From Bacteroidota bacterium (GTDB lineage: Bacteria > Bacteroidota > Bacteroidia > Chitinophagales > Chitinophagaceae), in contig JAFDXI010000119.1 in NCBI GenBank assembly GCA_018268035.1, positions 62,001-126,000 on the forward strand: a DNA stretch of 64,000 nt, given 5' to 3'. Below, one piece after another: positions 46,238-55,165 of this stretch (its first letter is position 1; each line of letters begins with the position of its first letter). The notes beneath the pieces were generated by a model. The model was not told where the DNA came from and did not search any database. It saw only the letters and a list, made by a program, of their open reading frames with translations. The position numbers were made by a program, and so were the translations under genes.

Positions 46238-47017
46238 ATGAAAGTTGTAATTTTTGCAGGCGGGTTAGGCACAAGATTGGCAGAAGAAACCGATGTGCGC
46301 CCCAAACCAATGATTGAAATTGGCGGCAGGCCAATCCTTTGGCATATCATGAAAATTTATAGCAGTTTTGGTTTTGACGAATTTGTTGTATGTCTTGGCT
46401 ATAAAGGTTTTTTCATCAAAGAATACTTTATGCAGTATTACCTGCACAGTTCAGATTTAACCATTGGCTTGAAAGATAATAGAGTTGAAATCCATGACAC
46501 ACACACTGAATCATTTAATGTTACGCTTGTAGATACAGGGTTACATACCAAAACTGCAGGAAGGTTGAAGCGCATCCAAAAATATATTGGCGAGGAAGAT
46601 TTTATGCTTACTTATGGTGATGGTGTTGCAGATATCAATATACAAGAGTTACTTGCATTTCATCAGTCTCATAATAAAATGGCGACAGTAACTGCTGTAC
46701 AACCTGAAGGCAGATTTGGCAGTATGGAAATAGAAGAAAACGGGGTTGTTGACCATTTTAAAGAAAAACCAAAAGGTGATAACAAGTGGATCAATGGTGG
46801 TTTTTTTGTTTTAAAACCGGAGGTATTCAAATATCTTGATAATCCTGATATAGATAACATCATGTGGGAAGATAGCCCTATGCAGCAACTGGCCAATGAT
46901 AAGCAATTGGTAGCTTATAAACATACAGGATTCTGGAAACCAATGGATGCACTGCGTGATAAAATTGAATTAGAAAACCTTTGGCAATCGGGGAATGCAA
47001 AATGGAAAACCTGGTAA
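46238..47017 (+). CDS. rfbF: Glucose-1-phosphate cytidylyltransferase
   Basis: The enzyme forms CDP-glucose from CTP and glucose 1-phosphate. The 259-residue protein has the nucleotidyltransferase signature FAGGLGTRLAEETDVRPKP and the sugar-binding YGDGVADINI segment; CDP-glucose enzymes typically show VTAVQPEGRFG as here. It is the first gene of the CDP-sugar operon. The rfbG start at 47002 overlaps its end by 16 nt. Confidence 0.95.
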   Translation: MKVVIFAGGLGTRLAEETDVRPKPMIEIGGRPILWHIMKIYSSFGFDEFVVCLGYKGFFIKEYFMQYYLHSSDLTIGLKDNRVEIHDTHTESFNVTLVDTGLHTKTAGRLKRIQKYIGEEDFMLTYGDGVADINIQELLAFHQSHNKMATVTAVQPEGRFGSMEIEENGVVDHFKEKPKGDNKWINGGFFVLKPEVFKYLDNPDIDNIMWEDSPMQQLANDKQLVAYKHTGFWKPMDALRDKIELENLWQSGNAKWKTW

Positions 47018-48084
47018 TACAACTACAAAAGAATTATAAAAACAAAAAAGTTTTTGTAACCGGTCATACCGGTTTTAAAGGCGCTTGGCTATGTGCCATT
47101 TTAAATTATTTGGGTTCTGAAATAAAAGGTTATGCTTTAGCACCTGAGTATCCTGGAGGTTTATTTGATGTTTTACTGCCTTGCACCAATATGCAAAGCG
47201 TTATAGCTGATATCAGGAATGATGACAGGTTGAAAAAAGAAATAGAAAGTTTTCAGCCCGATTATCTTTTCCATTTAGCAGCACAGCCTTTGGTGAGGCG
47301 CTCATATCAATTGCCCTCTGAAACTTTTGAAGTAAATGTTACAGGTACTGCGAATGTGCTTGAATCTGTTATACCCCTCACAGGAAAATGTAATGTGATT
47401 TGTATTACGACAGATAAAGTATATGAGAATAAAGAGGATAATTCTGTTTTATATAAAGAAATTGATATGCTGGGTGGTTATGATCCCTATTCTTCCAGTA
47501 AGGCCTGTGCTGAATTGGTAATTCAATCTTTTCGTAATTCATTTTTTAATACGAATGATTATGACAGGCATAAAAAATCATTGGCAAGCGTACGTGCAGG
47601 AAATGTTATTGGTGGTGGCGACTGGAATGAAGACAGAATTGTACCTGATATTATCCGCGCTTTAAAGAATGATCAAACAGTCAATGTAAGGAACCCGAAT
47701 GCAGTTCGCCCCTGGCAACATGTGCTGGAGCCATTGACTGGATATTTACTTTTAGGTAAGATGATGAATGAACAACCGCTGGAATTTTCATCAGCTTATA
47801 ATTTTGGCCCGTTGCCCGATGATCATTTAACTGTCAAGGAATTGGTTGAGATTGCAATTAAAACATGGGGTAGTGGTGATTGGAAAGACGTATCTGATCC
47901 AAATGCGCCACATGAAGCAGGTATTTTAAAATTGAGTATTGAAAAAGCCCAAAGAGAATTGCACTGGCAACCTAAGCTGGATGCAAAAAAAGCTATCCAA
48001 TGGTCAATTGATTGGTATAAGCAACCTGCTGAAACTGTTGCTGTGTTTACATTGCAGCAGATTGTAGATTATTTTAATTTGTAA
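47002..48084 (+). CDS. rfbG: CDP-glucose 4,6-dehydratase
   Basis: This SDR-type dehydratase converts CDP-glucose to CDP-4-keto-6-deoxyglucose. The ATG at 47002 is preferred to a TTG 21 nt upstream. The NAD site is VFVTGHTGFKGAWL, with His-Thr-Gly-Phe-Lys-Gly as is typical for CDP-glucose dehydratases. The catalytic YxxxK lies in YDPYSSSKACAE, and TTDKVYEN supplies the Thr. Context with RfbF is decisive for the CDP specificity. Confidence 0.94.
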   Translation: MENLVIQLQKNYKNKKVFVTGHTGFKGAWLCAILNYLGSEIKGYALAPEYPGGLFDVLLPCTNMQSVIADIRNDDRLKKEIESFQPDYLFHLAAQPLVRRSYQLPSETFEVNVTGTANVLESVIPLTGKCNVICITTDKVYENKEDNSVLYKEIDMLGGYDPYSSSKACAELVIQSFRNSFFNTNDYDRHKKSLASVRAGNVIGGGDWNEDRIVPDIIRALKNDQTVNVRNPNAVRPWQHVLEPLTGYLLLGKMMNEQPLEFSSAYNFGPLPDDHLTVKELVEIAIKTWGSGDWKDVSDPNAPHEAGILKLSIEKAQRELHWQPKLDAKKAIQWSIDWYKQPAETVAVFTLQQIVDYFNL

Positions 48085-48125
48085 AAAAAGATTCTGCTTT
48101 TTGTTGATAGGCAGTAAAAAGAAAT

Positions 48126-48671
48126 ATGGTTTTTACTGAAACAAATCTTAAAGGAAGTTTTACAATCGAACTGAAACCATTTACTGATGAACGAGGGTGG
48201 TTTGCAAGGTATTTTTGTAAAAAAGAATTTGCTTCGATTGGTCACACAAAAGAATGGGTGCAGATGAACCATTCTTTTACTTCTAAAAAAGGTTCATTGC
48301 GTGGAATGCATTTTCAGTTATCACCATTCAGTGAAATAAAACTGGTGTATTGTATTTCCGGGAGTGTATTTGATGTGATTGTGGACCTGCGTAAAAATTC
48401 AAATACTTTCCTTCAATGGTTTGGTGCTGAGTTGTCTGCTTCAAACCATAGGATGATGTATATACCGGAAGGATTCGCACATGGCTTTCAATGTCTGGAG
48501 GATAATTGCGGTCTTTTATATCATCATACTGCATATTATCAGCCAAATGTGGAAGGTGGTATAAAATATGATGATCCTGTTTTAAATATCCAATGGCCAC
48601 TGGATGTAACAACAATCTCTGCAAGGGATATGGCACATCCTTATCTTGACAAAAATTTTAAAGGAATATAA
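48126..48671 (+). CDS. dTDP-4-dehydrorhamnose 3,5-epimerase-family protein (RmlC-like)
   Basis: The 181-residue cupin has the catalytic His62 in LRGMHFQL and the Tyr-rich segment YHHTAYYQPNVEGG (132-145) that supplies the acid. Family members epimerise C3, C5 or both of 4-keto-6-deoxy sugars. Here the neighbours are CDP-glucose enzymes, so the natural substrate is probably CDP-4-keto-6-deoxyglucose. Whether it acts on C3, C5 or both cannot be told by eye. The C-methyltransferase gene starts 3 nt after its stop. Confidence 0.88.
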   Translation: MVFTETNLKGSFTIELKPFTDERGWFARYFCKKEFASIGHTKEWVQMNHSFTSKKGSLRGMHFQLSPFSEIKLVYCISGSVFDVIVDLRKNSNTFLQWFGAELSASNHRMMYIPEGFAHGFQCLEDNCGLLYHHTAYYQPNVEGGIKYDDPVLNIQWPLDVTTISARDMAHPYLDKNFKGI

Positions 48672-48673
48672 TT

Positions 48674-49900
48674 ATGCAATGCAGATTTTGTAAAACTGAA
48701 CTGGAACATGTTTTTATAGATTTATTCAATTCGCCGGCATCCAATTCTTTTCTTACTAAGGAACAATTGAATGAACCGGAAACATTTTATCCTTTGAAAG
48801 TTTATACATGTCCTAATTGTTTCCTGGTACAGGTGGATGAATACAAAAAATCAGACGCAATATTTAATAACGAATATGTTTATTATTCATCCTATTCTAC
48901 CAGTTGGCTGGCACATGCAAAGCGTTATGCAGATATGATGACAGATCGGTTTCACCTTAATAAAAACAGCCGGGTAATTGAAATTGCTTCCAATGATGGT
49001 TATTTGTTGCAATATTTTAAACAAAAAAATATTCCTGTACTGGGCATTGAGCCCACAACTAATACTGCAAGGGTTGCACAGGATAAAGGAATAGAAACAA
49101 TAACAGAATTTTTTGGTGTTGATCTTGCAAAGAAGCTTACCACTGAAAATTTGAAAGCCGATGTTTTGCTTGGGAATAATGTGTTGGCGCATGTGCCAGA
49201 TATCCTGGATTTTGTAGCCGGGATGAAAATGCTTTTAAAACCTTCAGGTGTTATCACCATGGAATTTCCACATTTAATGCAATTGATTGAAAACAGCCAG
49301 TTCGATACTATTTATCATGAGCATTTTTCTTACCTGTCTTTTTATACAGTAAAAAAGATTTTTGAATCGCAGGGGTTAGAATTGTTTGATGTTGATGAAT
49401 TGCCAACACATGGGGGTTCAATCCGCATTTATGCAAAGCATCAGAAAAATAATGAACAGGCAATATTACCTAACATTCAGGCATTGTTGAATAAAGAAAA
49501 AGAAAAGGGGATGCTCGATATGTCGTATTATAATAATTTCCAGCAGAAAGCGCTTAAAATAAAAATGGATATAACTGCTTTTCTTATTGAACAAAAAAAG
49601 AATGGTAAAAAAGTAGCTGCGTATGGCGCTGCTGCCAAAGGAAATACATTGCTGAATTATTGTGGTATAAAAAATGATTTGATAGAATTTGTGGTGGATG
49701 CCAACCCGCATAAACAAAATAAATTTATGCCTGCCAGTCACATACCCGTTGTGACGGAGAATTATCTTAAAAAAGAAAAACCTGATTTTGTTATTGTGCT
49801 GCCATGGAATTTGAAAGATGAGATTACACATCAACTTGCTTATATTAAAGACTGGGGTGCACAGTTTGTATTCGCTATTCCTGAATTAAGTTTTGAATAA
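48674..49900 (+). CDS. Sugar C-methyltransferase, TylCIII/NovU/TcaB9-like
   Basis: This 408-residue protein has the three-part architecture of SAM-dependent NDP-sugar C-methyltransferases. A zinc module uses Cys3, Cys6, Cys46 and Cys49. A Rossmann SAM domain has VIEIASNDGYLLQYFKQ and NNVLAHVPD. The catalytic segment is YHEHFSYLSF with His215/His217 and Tyr214 near residues 214-223. A C-terminal domain has AYGAAAKGNTLLNY. Such enzymes methylate C3 or C5 of 4-keto-6-deoxy sugars. The next gene starts on its last base (TAATG). Confidence 0.9.
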   Translation: MQCRFCKTELEHVFIDLFNSPASNSFLTKEQLNEPETFYPLKVYTCPNCFLVQVDEYKKSDAIFNNEYVYYSSYSTSWLAHAKRYADMMTDRFHLNKNSRVIEIASNDGYLLQYFKQKNIPVLGIEPTTNTARVAQDKGIETITEFFGVDLAKKLTTENLKADVLLGNNVLAHVPDILDFVAGMKMLLKPSGVITMEFPHLMQLIENSQFDTIYHEHFSYLSFYTVKKIFESQGLELFDVDELPTHGGSIRIYAKHQKNNEQAILPNIQALLNKEKEKGMLDMSYYNNFQQKALKIKMDITAFLIEQKKNGKKVAAYGAAAKGNTLLNYCGIKNDLIEFVVDANPHKQNKFMPASHIPVVTENYLKKEKPDFVIVLPWNLKDEITHQLAYIKDWGAQFVFAIPELSFE

Positions 49901-50751
49901 TGAAAAAAGTCTTGGTTACAGGAGCTACAGGATTTGTTGGCAATTATGTAATCAATGAATTGATGAAACATGATATCAGTATCATTGCAACATCATCCAA
50001 CAAAGAAAAAGCAAAGCAACAACCATGGTTTCATAGTGTGAAATATATTCCATTTGATATCACACAGGTTCTACCTTCTGAAAATTATTTTTATTTATTT
50101 AATGAACCGGATATCGTCATTCATCTTGCATGGGCAGGATTGCCGAATTATAAATCGGAGTTTCATGTAGTAGATAATTTGAATAGACATAAATTATTAC
50201 TTGAAAATTTAGTTCATAACGGGTTGAGTAATTTGACTGTAACCGGTACCTGCCTGGAATATGGGATGCAGGAAGGATGCCTGAAAGAAGATTTACCATC
50301 AAAACCTTCTGTTGCTTATGCAATTGCTAAAGACAATCTTAGAAAATATCTCGAATCATTACAGCAACAATATTCGTTTTCACTTAAATGGCTGCGCTTG
50401 TTCTATATGTTTGGAAAAGGTCAAAATATCAATTCACTTTTATCACAGTTAGAAGCGGCATTACTTAGAGGTGATGAAGTTTTTAATATGAGTGGTGGGC
50501 AACAGGTGAGAGATTATTTACCCATCTCAAAAGTTGCTGAAAATATTGTTGCAATTGCTTTGCAAAAAAATATAGAAGGTGTAATTAATTGTTGCAGCGG
50601 CAAGCCTGTAACGGTAAAGGATTTTGTTGAAAGCTATTTGAGTAATACAAACAAATCAATCAGATTAAACCTGGGTTATTATCCTTACCCAGATTATGAA
50701 CCAATGGAATTCTGGGGAGGCACTGAAAAATTGGATAAAGCATTAACATAA
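49900..50751 (+). CDS. NAD-dependent epimerase/dehydratase (SDR), likely 4-ketoreductase
   Basis: The 283-residue protein opens with VLVTGATGFVGNYVINEL (NAD(P) site) and has the SDR catalytic pair in SVAYAIAKDNLRK (Tyr-x-x-x-Lys). As the last enzyme of the CDP-sugar operon it would be expected to reduce the 4-keto group of the methylated sugar. This assignment is from context and not proven by a specific motif. A GT2 gene follows after 19 nt. Confidence 0.85.
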   Translation: MKKVLVTGATGFVGNYVINELMKHDISIIATSSNKEKAKQQPWFHSVKYIPFDITQVLPSENYFYLFNEPDIVIHLAWAGLPNYKSEFHVVDNLNRHKLLLENLVHNGLSNLTVTGTCLEYGMQEGCLKEDLPSKPSVAYAIAKDNLRKYLESLQQQYSFSLKWLRLFYMFGKGQNINSLLSQLEAALLRGDEVFNMSGGQQVRDYLPISKVAENIVAIALQKNIEGVINCCSGKPVTVKDFVESYLSNTNKSIRLNLGYYPYPDYEPMEFWGGTEKLDKALT

Positions 50752-50770
50752 AAATGACATCTTTGCTGCA

Positions 50771-51769
50771 ATGCGCTATAGTTTTATTTTGCCTGTAAGA
50801 AATGGTGGAGCATACATTAAAGAATGTGTTGCATCAATTCTTGCACAAACACTACAGGATTTTAATCTCATCATTTTAGAAAATAAAAGTACAGACGGTA
50901 CAGCAGAGTGGCTGCAAAATTTGAAGGACGAAAGGATCACTGTAATGCCTTCATCCAAATCATTGAGTATTGAAGAAAACTGGGCAAGGATTTTATCTAT
51001 TCCAAAAAATGAATTCATCACTCTTACTGGACATGATGATTTATTTGATAGTAATTATTTACAGGTGATGAATGATATGATTATTCAGCATCCGGATGCC
51101 AGTTTATACCAGGCTTATTTCAGGTTTATTGATGCGAAGGGAGAGGAGATAAAAAAAAGCAGATTAATGGATGAAAAAGAAACTGTCTCGCAGTTTCTTT
51201 ATTCACTTTTTAGGGATTCAATTGACACAATGGGTACCGGGTATATGATGCGATCAAAAGATTATGTTGCTGTTGGGGGAATGCCTGCTTTCCCAAATTT
51301 ATTATTTGCTGATCACACTTTATGGATTAAGCTCACTGCATTAAATTATAAGGCAACTGCCCAACAGGAATGTTTTTCTTATCGCATTCATGAAAACCTC
51401 TCCAAGCATTCTGCTGCATCATCATATATAAATGCTTTCTTTAATTACTTGAATTTTTTAGATTCAATTAAATCTGAAGATATAAAAATCAAAACTGTAA
51501 TTGATGAAAATATTACACCATATATACTTTATTATTGCCGTTCGTTGGCACATCGTTTATTAAAAACTCCTGTTGAGCAAAGGAAGGGGATGACAGTTTC
51601 AGGTTTTATTAATAAATGTATTTATTATAATAACCTACTTGCGGAAAAAGAATTGTTACCATTAAATTATTCAAAAATAAAATCTGCAAAAATGATTGAT
51701 GATAATCTCATTTTGAGAAAGGCTTACCTTCTTTTCAGGAAAATTTATAAAAAACCAATTTATTCCTGA
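50771..51769 (+). CDS. Glycosyltransferase family 2
   Basis: The 332-residue protein starts YSFILPVRNGGAYIKECVAS with the GT-A nucleotide fold, followed by ILENKSTDGTAEWL, and LTGHDDLFDSN as the metal-binding acidic segment near residue 85. It may transfer the CDP-derived sugar made by the preceding five enzymes, since it is the final gene of that operon. Its stop codon is directly followed by the stop of the convergent gmd gene. Confidence 0.87.
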   Translation: MRYSFILPVRNGGAYIKECVASILAQTLQDFNLIILENKSTDGTAEWLQNLKDERITVMPSSKSLSIEENWARILSIPKNEFITLTGHDDLFDSNYLQVMNDMIIQHPDASLYQAYFRFIDAKGEEIKKSRLMDEKETVSQFLYSLFRDSIDTMGTGYMMRSKDYVAVGGMPAFPNLLFADHTLWIKLTALNYKATAQQECFSYRIHENLSKHSAASSYINAFFNYLNFLDSIKSEDIKIKTVIDENITPYILYYCRSLAHRLLKTPVEQRKGMTVSGFINKCIYYNNLLAEKELLPLNYSKIKSAKMIDDNLILRKAYLLFRKIYKKPIYS

Positions 51770-52846
51770 TTACCCGTTTCTCATAGTTTTTCTAAGTGCA
51801 TCTACATCACTCTGTATCATTTCCTCTACTAACATTTTCAAATCATATTTGGGTTCCCATCCTAATTGTATTTTTGCTTTTGTTGCATCCCCGATAAGAT
51901 AATCAACTTCTGCTGCCCTGAAATATTTTGAATGTATATGCACTACTTCTTTGCCTTCGGGGATTTGAAAAGAACTGTTTTGGCAACTTACAATAATACC
52001 TTTTTCATTGAGTCCTTCACCTTCAAACCTGATAACTACTCCCAGATATCCAAATGCCATCCTGATAAAATCACGTACAGTTGTTGTAATACCTGTTGCC
52101 AGTACATAATCTTCAGGAACTTCCTGTTGCAACATCAGCCACATGCCATAAACATAATCCTTTGCATGTCCCCAATCGCGGCTTGCATTCAGGTTGCCCA
52201 GCCAAAGTGAATCTGTCAACCTCATTGCAATTTTTGCAATCTCCAATGTGATTTTTCTTGTTACAAAATTTTCGCCACGTAATGGGCTTTCATGGTTGAA
52301 TAAAATACCATTTACTGCAAATAAATTATAGGCTTCCCTGTAGTTCACCGTAATCCAGTAACCATAAAGTTTTGCTACACCATAAGGTGAACGCGGGTAA
52401 AATGGTGTTGTTTCTTTTTGAGGTATCTCCTGCACTTTACCAAACATTTCAGAAGTAGAAGCCTGGTAAAATTTTGTTTTTTTCTCCAATCCTAAAATCC
52501 GGATTGCTTCTAATATCCTTAATACACCCAGTGCATCACTGTTGGCCGTATATTCTGGCGTTTCAAAGCTGATACCTACATGGCTTTGTGCAGCGAGGTT
52601 ATAAATTTCATCGGGTTGTATTTGTTGCAACAACCTCAGGATATTGGATGAATCACTCAGGTCGCCATAATGCAGCAAAAACCTGCCTGCATATTTGGGA
52701 TCAAAATATAAATGGTCAATCCTTGCCGTATTCAACATGGAGCTGCGGCGGCGTACCCCATGAACTGTGTATCCTTTTTCCAATAAAAGCTCAGAAAGGT
52801 AAGTGCCATCCTGCCCTGTAACTCCAGTGATTAATGCAACTTTCAT
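51770..52846 (-). CDS. gmd: GDP-mannose 4,6-dehydratase
   Basis: The enzyme converts GDP-mannose to GDP-4-keto-6-deoxymannose. In this 358-residue protein the NADP site [15 protein letters not shown] is N-terminal, [10 protein letters not shown] supplies the Ser/Thr and Glu, and the YxxxK pair lies in [35 protein letters not shown] is the classic Gmd segment. It is convergent with the GT2 gene; its partner Rmd-like gene lies at 54071-55045 on the same strand, separated by an opposite-strand glycosyltransferase. Confidence 0.95.
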   Translation of the reverse strand: MKVALITGVTGQDGTYLSELLLEKGYTVHGVRRRSSMLNTARIDHLYFDPKYAGRFLLHYGDLSDSSNILRLLQQIQPDEIYNLAAQSHVGISFETPEYTANSDALGVLRILEAIRILGLEKKTKFYQASTSEMFGKVQEIPQKETTPFYPRSPYGVAKLYGYWITVNYREAYNLFAVNGILFNHESPLRGENFVTRKITLEIAKIAMRLTDSLWLGNLNASRDWGHAKDYVYGMWLMLQQEVPEDYVLATGITTTVRDFIRMAFGYLGVVIRFEGEGLNEKGIIVSCQNSSFQIPEGKEVVHIHSKYFRAAEVDYLIGDATKAKIQLGWEPKYDLKMLVEEMIQSDVDALRKTMRNG

Positions 52847-52934
52847 GTAACAGATAATTTATTAAAATCACGCAAACTAAAGCAATTAAATTTGCATTTT
52901 TTGAAGAATTGAAAATTTGTATTGTAACCTGAAA

Positions 52935-54065
52935 ATGAAAATTGTTTTTAATTGTTGGCTTTTGCGAAACAGGCAGTTGGATGGTATAGGAAATTTTACT
53001 GTGCAGGTATTGCAACGTATTATTAAAAACCATCCTGAACAGCATTTTGATATATTAGTAGATAAGAAGTTTGAGAATTTTTATTTTGATTATCCCAATG
53101 TTTCATTACACCGTATTTTTCCTGCATTGAGGCATCCTTTGTTATATATTCTTTTTCTTGAAATAAGACTGCCCTTATTTCTTAAAAAACTAAAACCCGA
53201 TTTGGTAGTGGCAATGGATGGGTTCCTGTCACTGGCAAGTAAATCAAACCAATTACCAGTAGTATATGATCTAAACTTTGAGCATTACCCTGAAAACCTG
53301 CCCTGGCGCAACCGTGTTTATTACAGATTTTTCTTTCCACGTTTTGTGCGCAAATCCAGCAGGGTTATTACAATCAGTGAGTATAGCAAAGATGATATAA
53401 TAAAGACTTACCATTATCCTGCAGAAAAAATTGACAATGTCTATTGTGGTATCAGTGAATATTTTTATCCGTGTAGTGATGATGAGAAAAGAAATACAAT
53501 GAAGCAATATGCAGGAGGCAATGAATATTATTTTTTTGCAGGCACCATGCACCCAAGAAAAAATATTGTACGATTGATAGAAGCTTTTATTGCATTTAAG
53601 CAAAAGAACAGTAATAAAGTAAAACTGGTTTTGGCAGGCCATATTATGTGGGATGATGCGTCTATCAGGAAAGTAATTGAAGGCAGTAATATTAAAGATG
53701 ATGTGGTGCTTGCTGGTCGTGTAAGCAATGAAACTTTGAGATTATTGTTAGGTAGCGCAAGGGCATTGGTGTTTGTTCCGGTTTTTGAAGGTTTTGGCCT
53801 GCCGGTTGTGGAAGCATGGCAATGTGGTGCTCCGGTTATATGCAGCAATGTAACCAGCCTGCCCGAAGTGGCGGGAGATGCAGCTATTGTTGTTGACCCT
53901 TTTAATGTTGAGCAAATTGCAGGTGCTATGCAGACGATGATGGATGATTCTGTTCAACAGCATTATATTGAAGCTGGCAATAAAAGAAAACAATTGTTTT
54001 CATGGAAAGAAACTGCTGGTTTATTCTGGGAAGCAATGCAACGAACAATAAAAAATAATGGATAA
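52935..54065 (+). CDS. Glycosyltransferase family 4 (GT-B fold)
   Basis: The ATG at 52935 is chosen over a TTG 18 nt upstream. The product of 376 residues has the GT4 donor-binding motif EGFGLPVVEAW near residue 280, preceded by FFAGTMHPRKNIVRLIEAF and VVLAGRVSNETL, as in mannosyl- and rhamnosyltransferases of this family. It is encoded between gmd and the rmd-like gene but on the other strand, so it could use GDP-rhamnose as donor, which is inference from position. Confidence 0.9.
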   Translation: MKIVFNCWLLRNRQLDGIGNFTVQVLQRIIKNHPEQHFDILVDKKFENFYFDYPNVSLHRIFPALRHPLLYILFLEIRLPLFLKKLKPDLVVAMDGFLSLASKSNQLPVVYDLNFEHYPENLPWRNRVYYRFFFPRFVRKSSRVITISEYSKDDIIKTYHYPAEKIDNVYCGISEYFYPCSDDEKRNTMKQYAGGNEYYFFAGTMHPRKNIVRLIEAFIAFKQKNSNKVKLVLAGHIMWDDASIRKVIEGSNIKDDVVLAGRVSNETLRLLLGSARALVFVPVFEGFGLPVVEAWQCGAPVICSNVTSLPEVAGDAAIVVDPFNVEQIAGAMQTMMDDSVQQHYIEAGNKRKQLFSWKETAGLFWEAMQRTIKNNG

Positions 54066-54070
54066 GGTAT

Positions 54071-55045
54071 TTATTTGTTATTTGTTTTATTGGTTTGTTC
54101 ATCCCAATAATCGAGAAGGTCTTCAATACTTTTCTCAAGTGTTATTGTCGGTTGCCATCCTGTATCAATAAATATTTTTTCATTATCTCCGATAATAGAT
54201 TGTATTTCTCCTTTTCTGAATAAAGTTTCGTTCGGTTTTATTTCAACATCCACATTTAATTTTTTTTGCATGAGCAGAAGCACATCACGAAGGTGGATAC
54301 CTTTACCGGAACAAACATTATAAATCTCACCACTTTTCCCTTTTTTTAATAAAAGTTCATAAGCATTTACCACATCCCTCACATCACTTAAATCGCGGGT
54401 AATATCAATATTACCTGTTGTTAGAACCGGTGGCTGTAATCCTTTTTTTATCAATGTTAGTTGCTTTGCAAATTTTGCCAAAACAAAATTTTCATTCTGA
54501 AATGGACCAAAATGTGTGAATGATCTCGTTTGAATGATATCAATCCCAAAGCTATCAACATACACTTTAGCCATTAACTCCTGTGACGCTTTGCTGACAG
54601 CATAAGGATTGGCTGGATGGAGTGCGGCGGTTTCTTTAATATGTGGATTTGTATTGGCAGATATGCCATATACATCTGAAGTGCCGGTGGAAAGAATCCG
54701 GATATTTCTACCTGATTCTTTAACTGCATCTAAAATGGTCAGAAAAGATAAATTGTTATTGATAAAAACATCAGCAGGATGTTGCCAGCTTTTAAAAACA
54801 CTGCTGGATGATGCAAGGTGTAGTATATATTCAGGATAAAAATCGGCAATAATTTTTTTCAAGAATTCTTTATCCTTTAAATCAGATTTGATGTTTTCAA
54901 TTTTAATCTGCTTAAGAGAGCCGGTATAAGTACTGATTTCATTCCTGTCAATGCCTATAACAAATGAATCTTCCTTTTTTTCTGACAACAGGTTTAAAAA
55001 ATGCCTGCTGACGAAACCTGCAAGACCTGTAATTAAAATTTTCAT
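54071..55045 (-). CDS. GDP-4-dehydro-6-deoxymannose reductase-like SDR (Rmd type)
   Basis: The 324-residue SDR begins ILITGLAGFVSRHFLNLL, has SSSSVFKSWQHPADVFINNN, and the catalytic YAVSKASQE (Tyr-x-x-x-Lys). The GTSDVYG segment and NVCSGKGIHLRDV match Rmd of GDP-D-rhamnose synthesis. With gmd nearby, the pathway GDP-mannose to GDP-rhamnose is complete in two steps. It ends 6 nt from the convergent GT4 gene. Confidence 0.85.
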   Translation of the reverse strand: MKILITGLAGFVSRHFLNLLSEKKEDSFVIGIDRNEISTYTGSLKQIKIENIKSDLKDKEFLKKIIADFYPEYILHLASSSSVFKSWQHPADVFINNNLSFLTILDAVKESGRNIRILSTGTSDVYGISANTNPHIKETAALHPANPYAVSKASQELMAKVYVDSFGIDIIQTRSFTHFGPFQNENFVLAKFAKQLTLIKKGLQPPVLTTGNIDITRDLSDVRDVVNAYELLLKKGKSGEIYNVCSGKGIHLRDVLLLMQKKLNVDVEIKPNETLFRKGEIQSIIGDNEKIFIDTGWQPTITLEKSIEDLLDYWDEQTNKTNNK

Positions 55046-55165
55046 ACTTTACTGCCTAATAAAATTCCTGCAATAGTAATTATATCAAATGCTTTTTATG
55101 AAATCGGATGAATATTTTTTCTATAATTGCTGATAAAACCACTTAATCCTAATTCTAAATGACAG

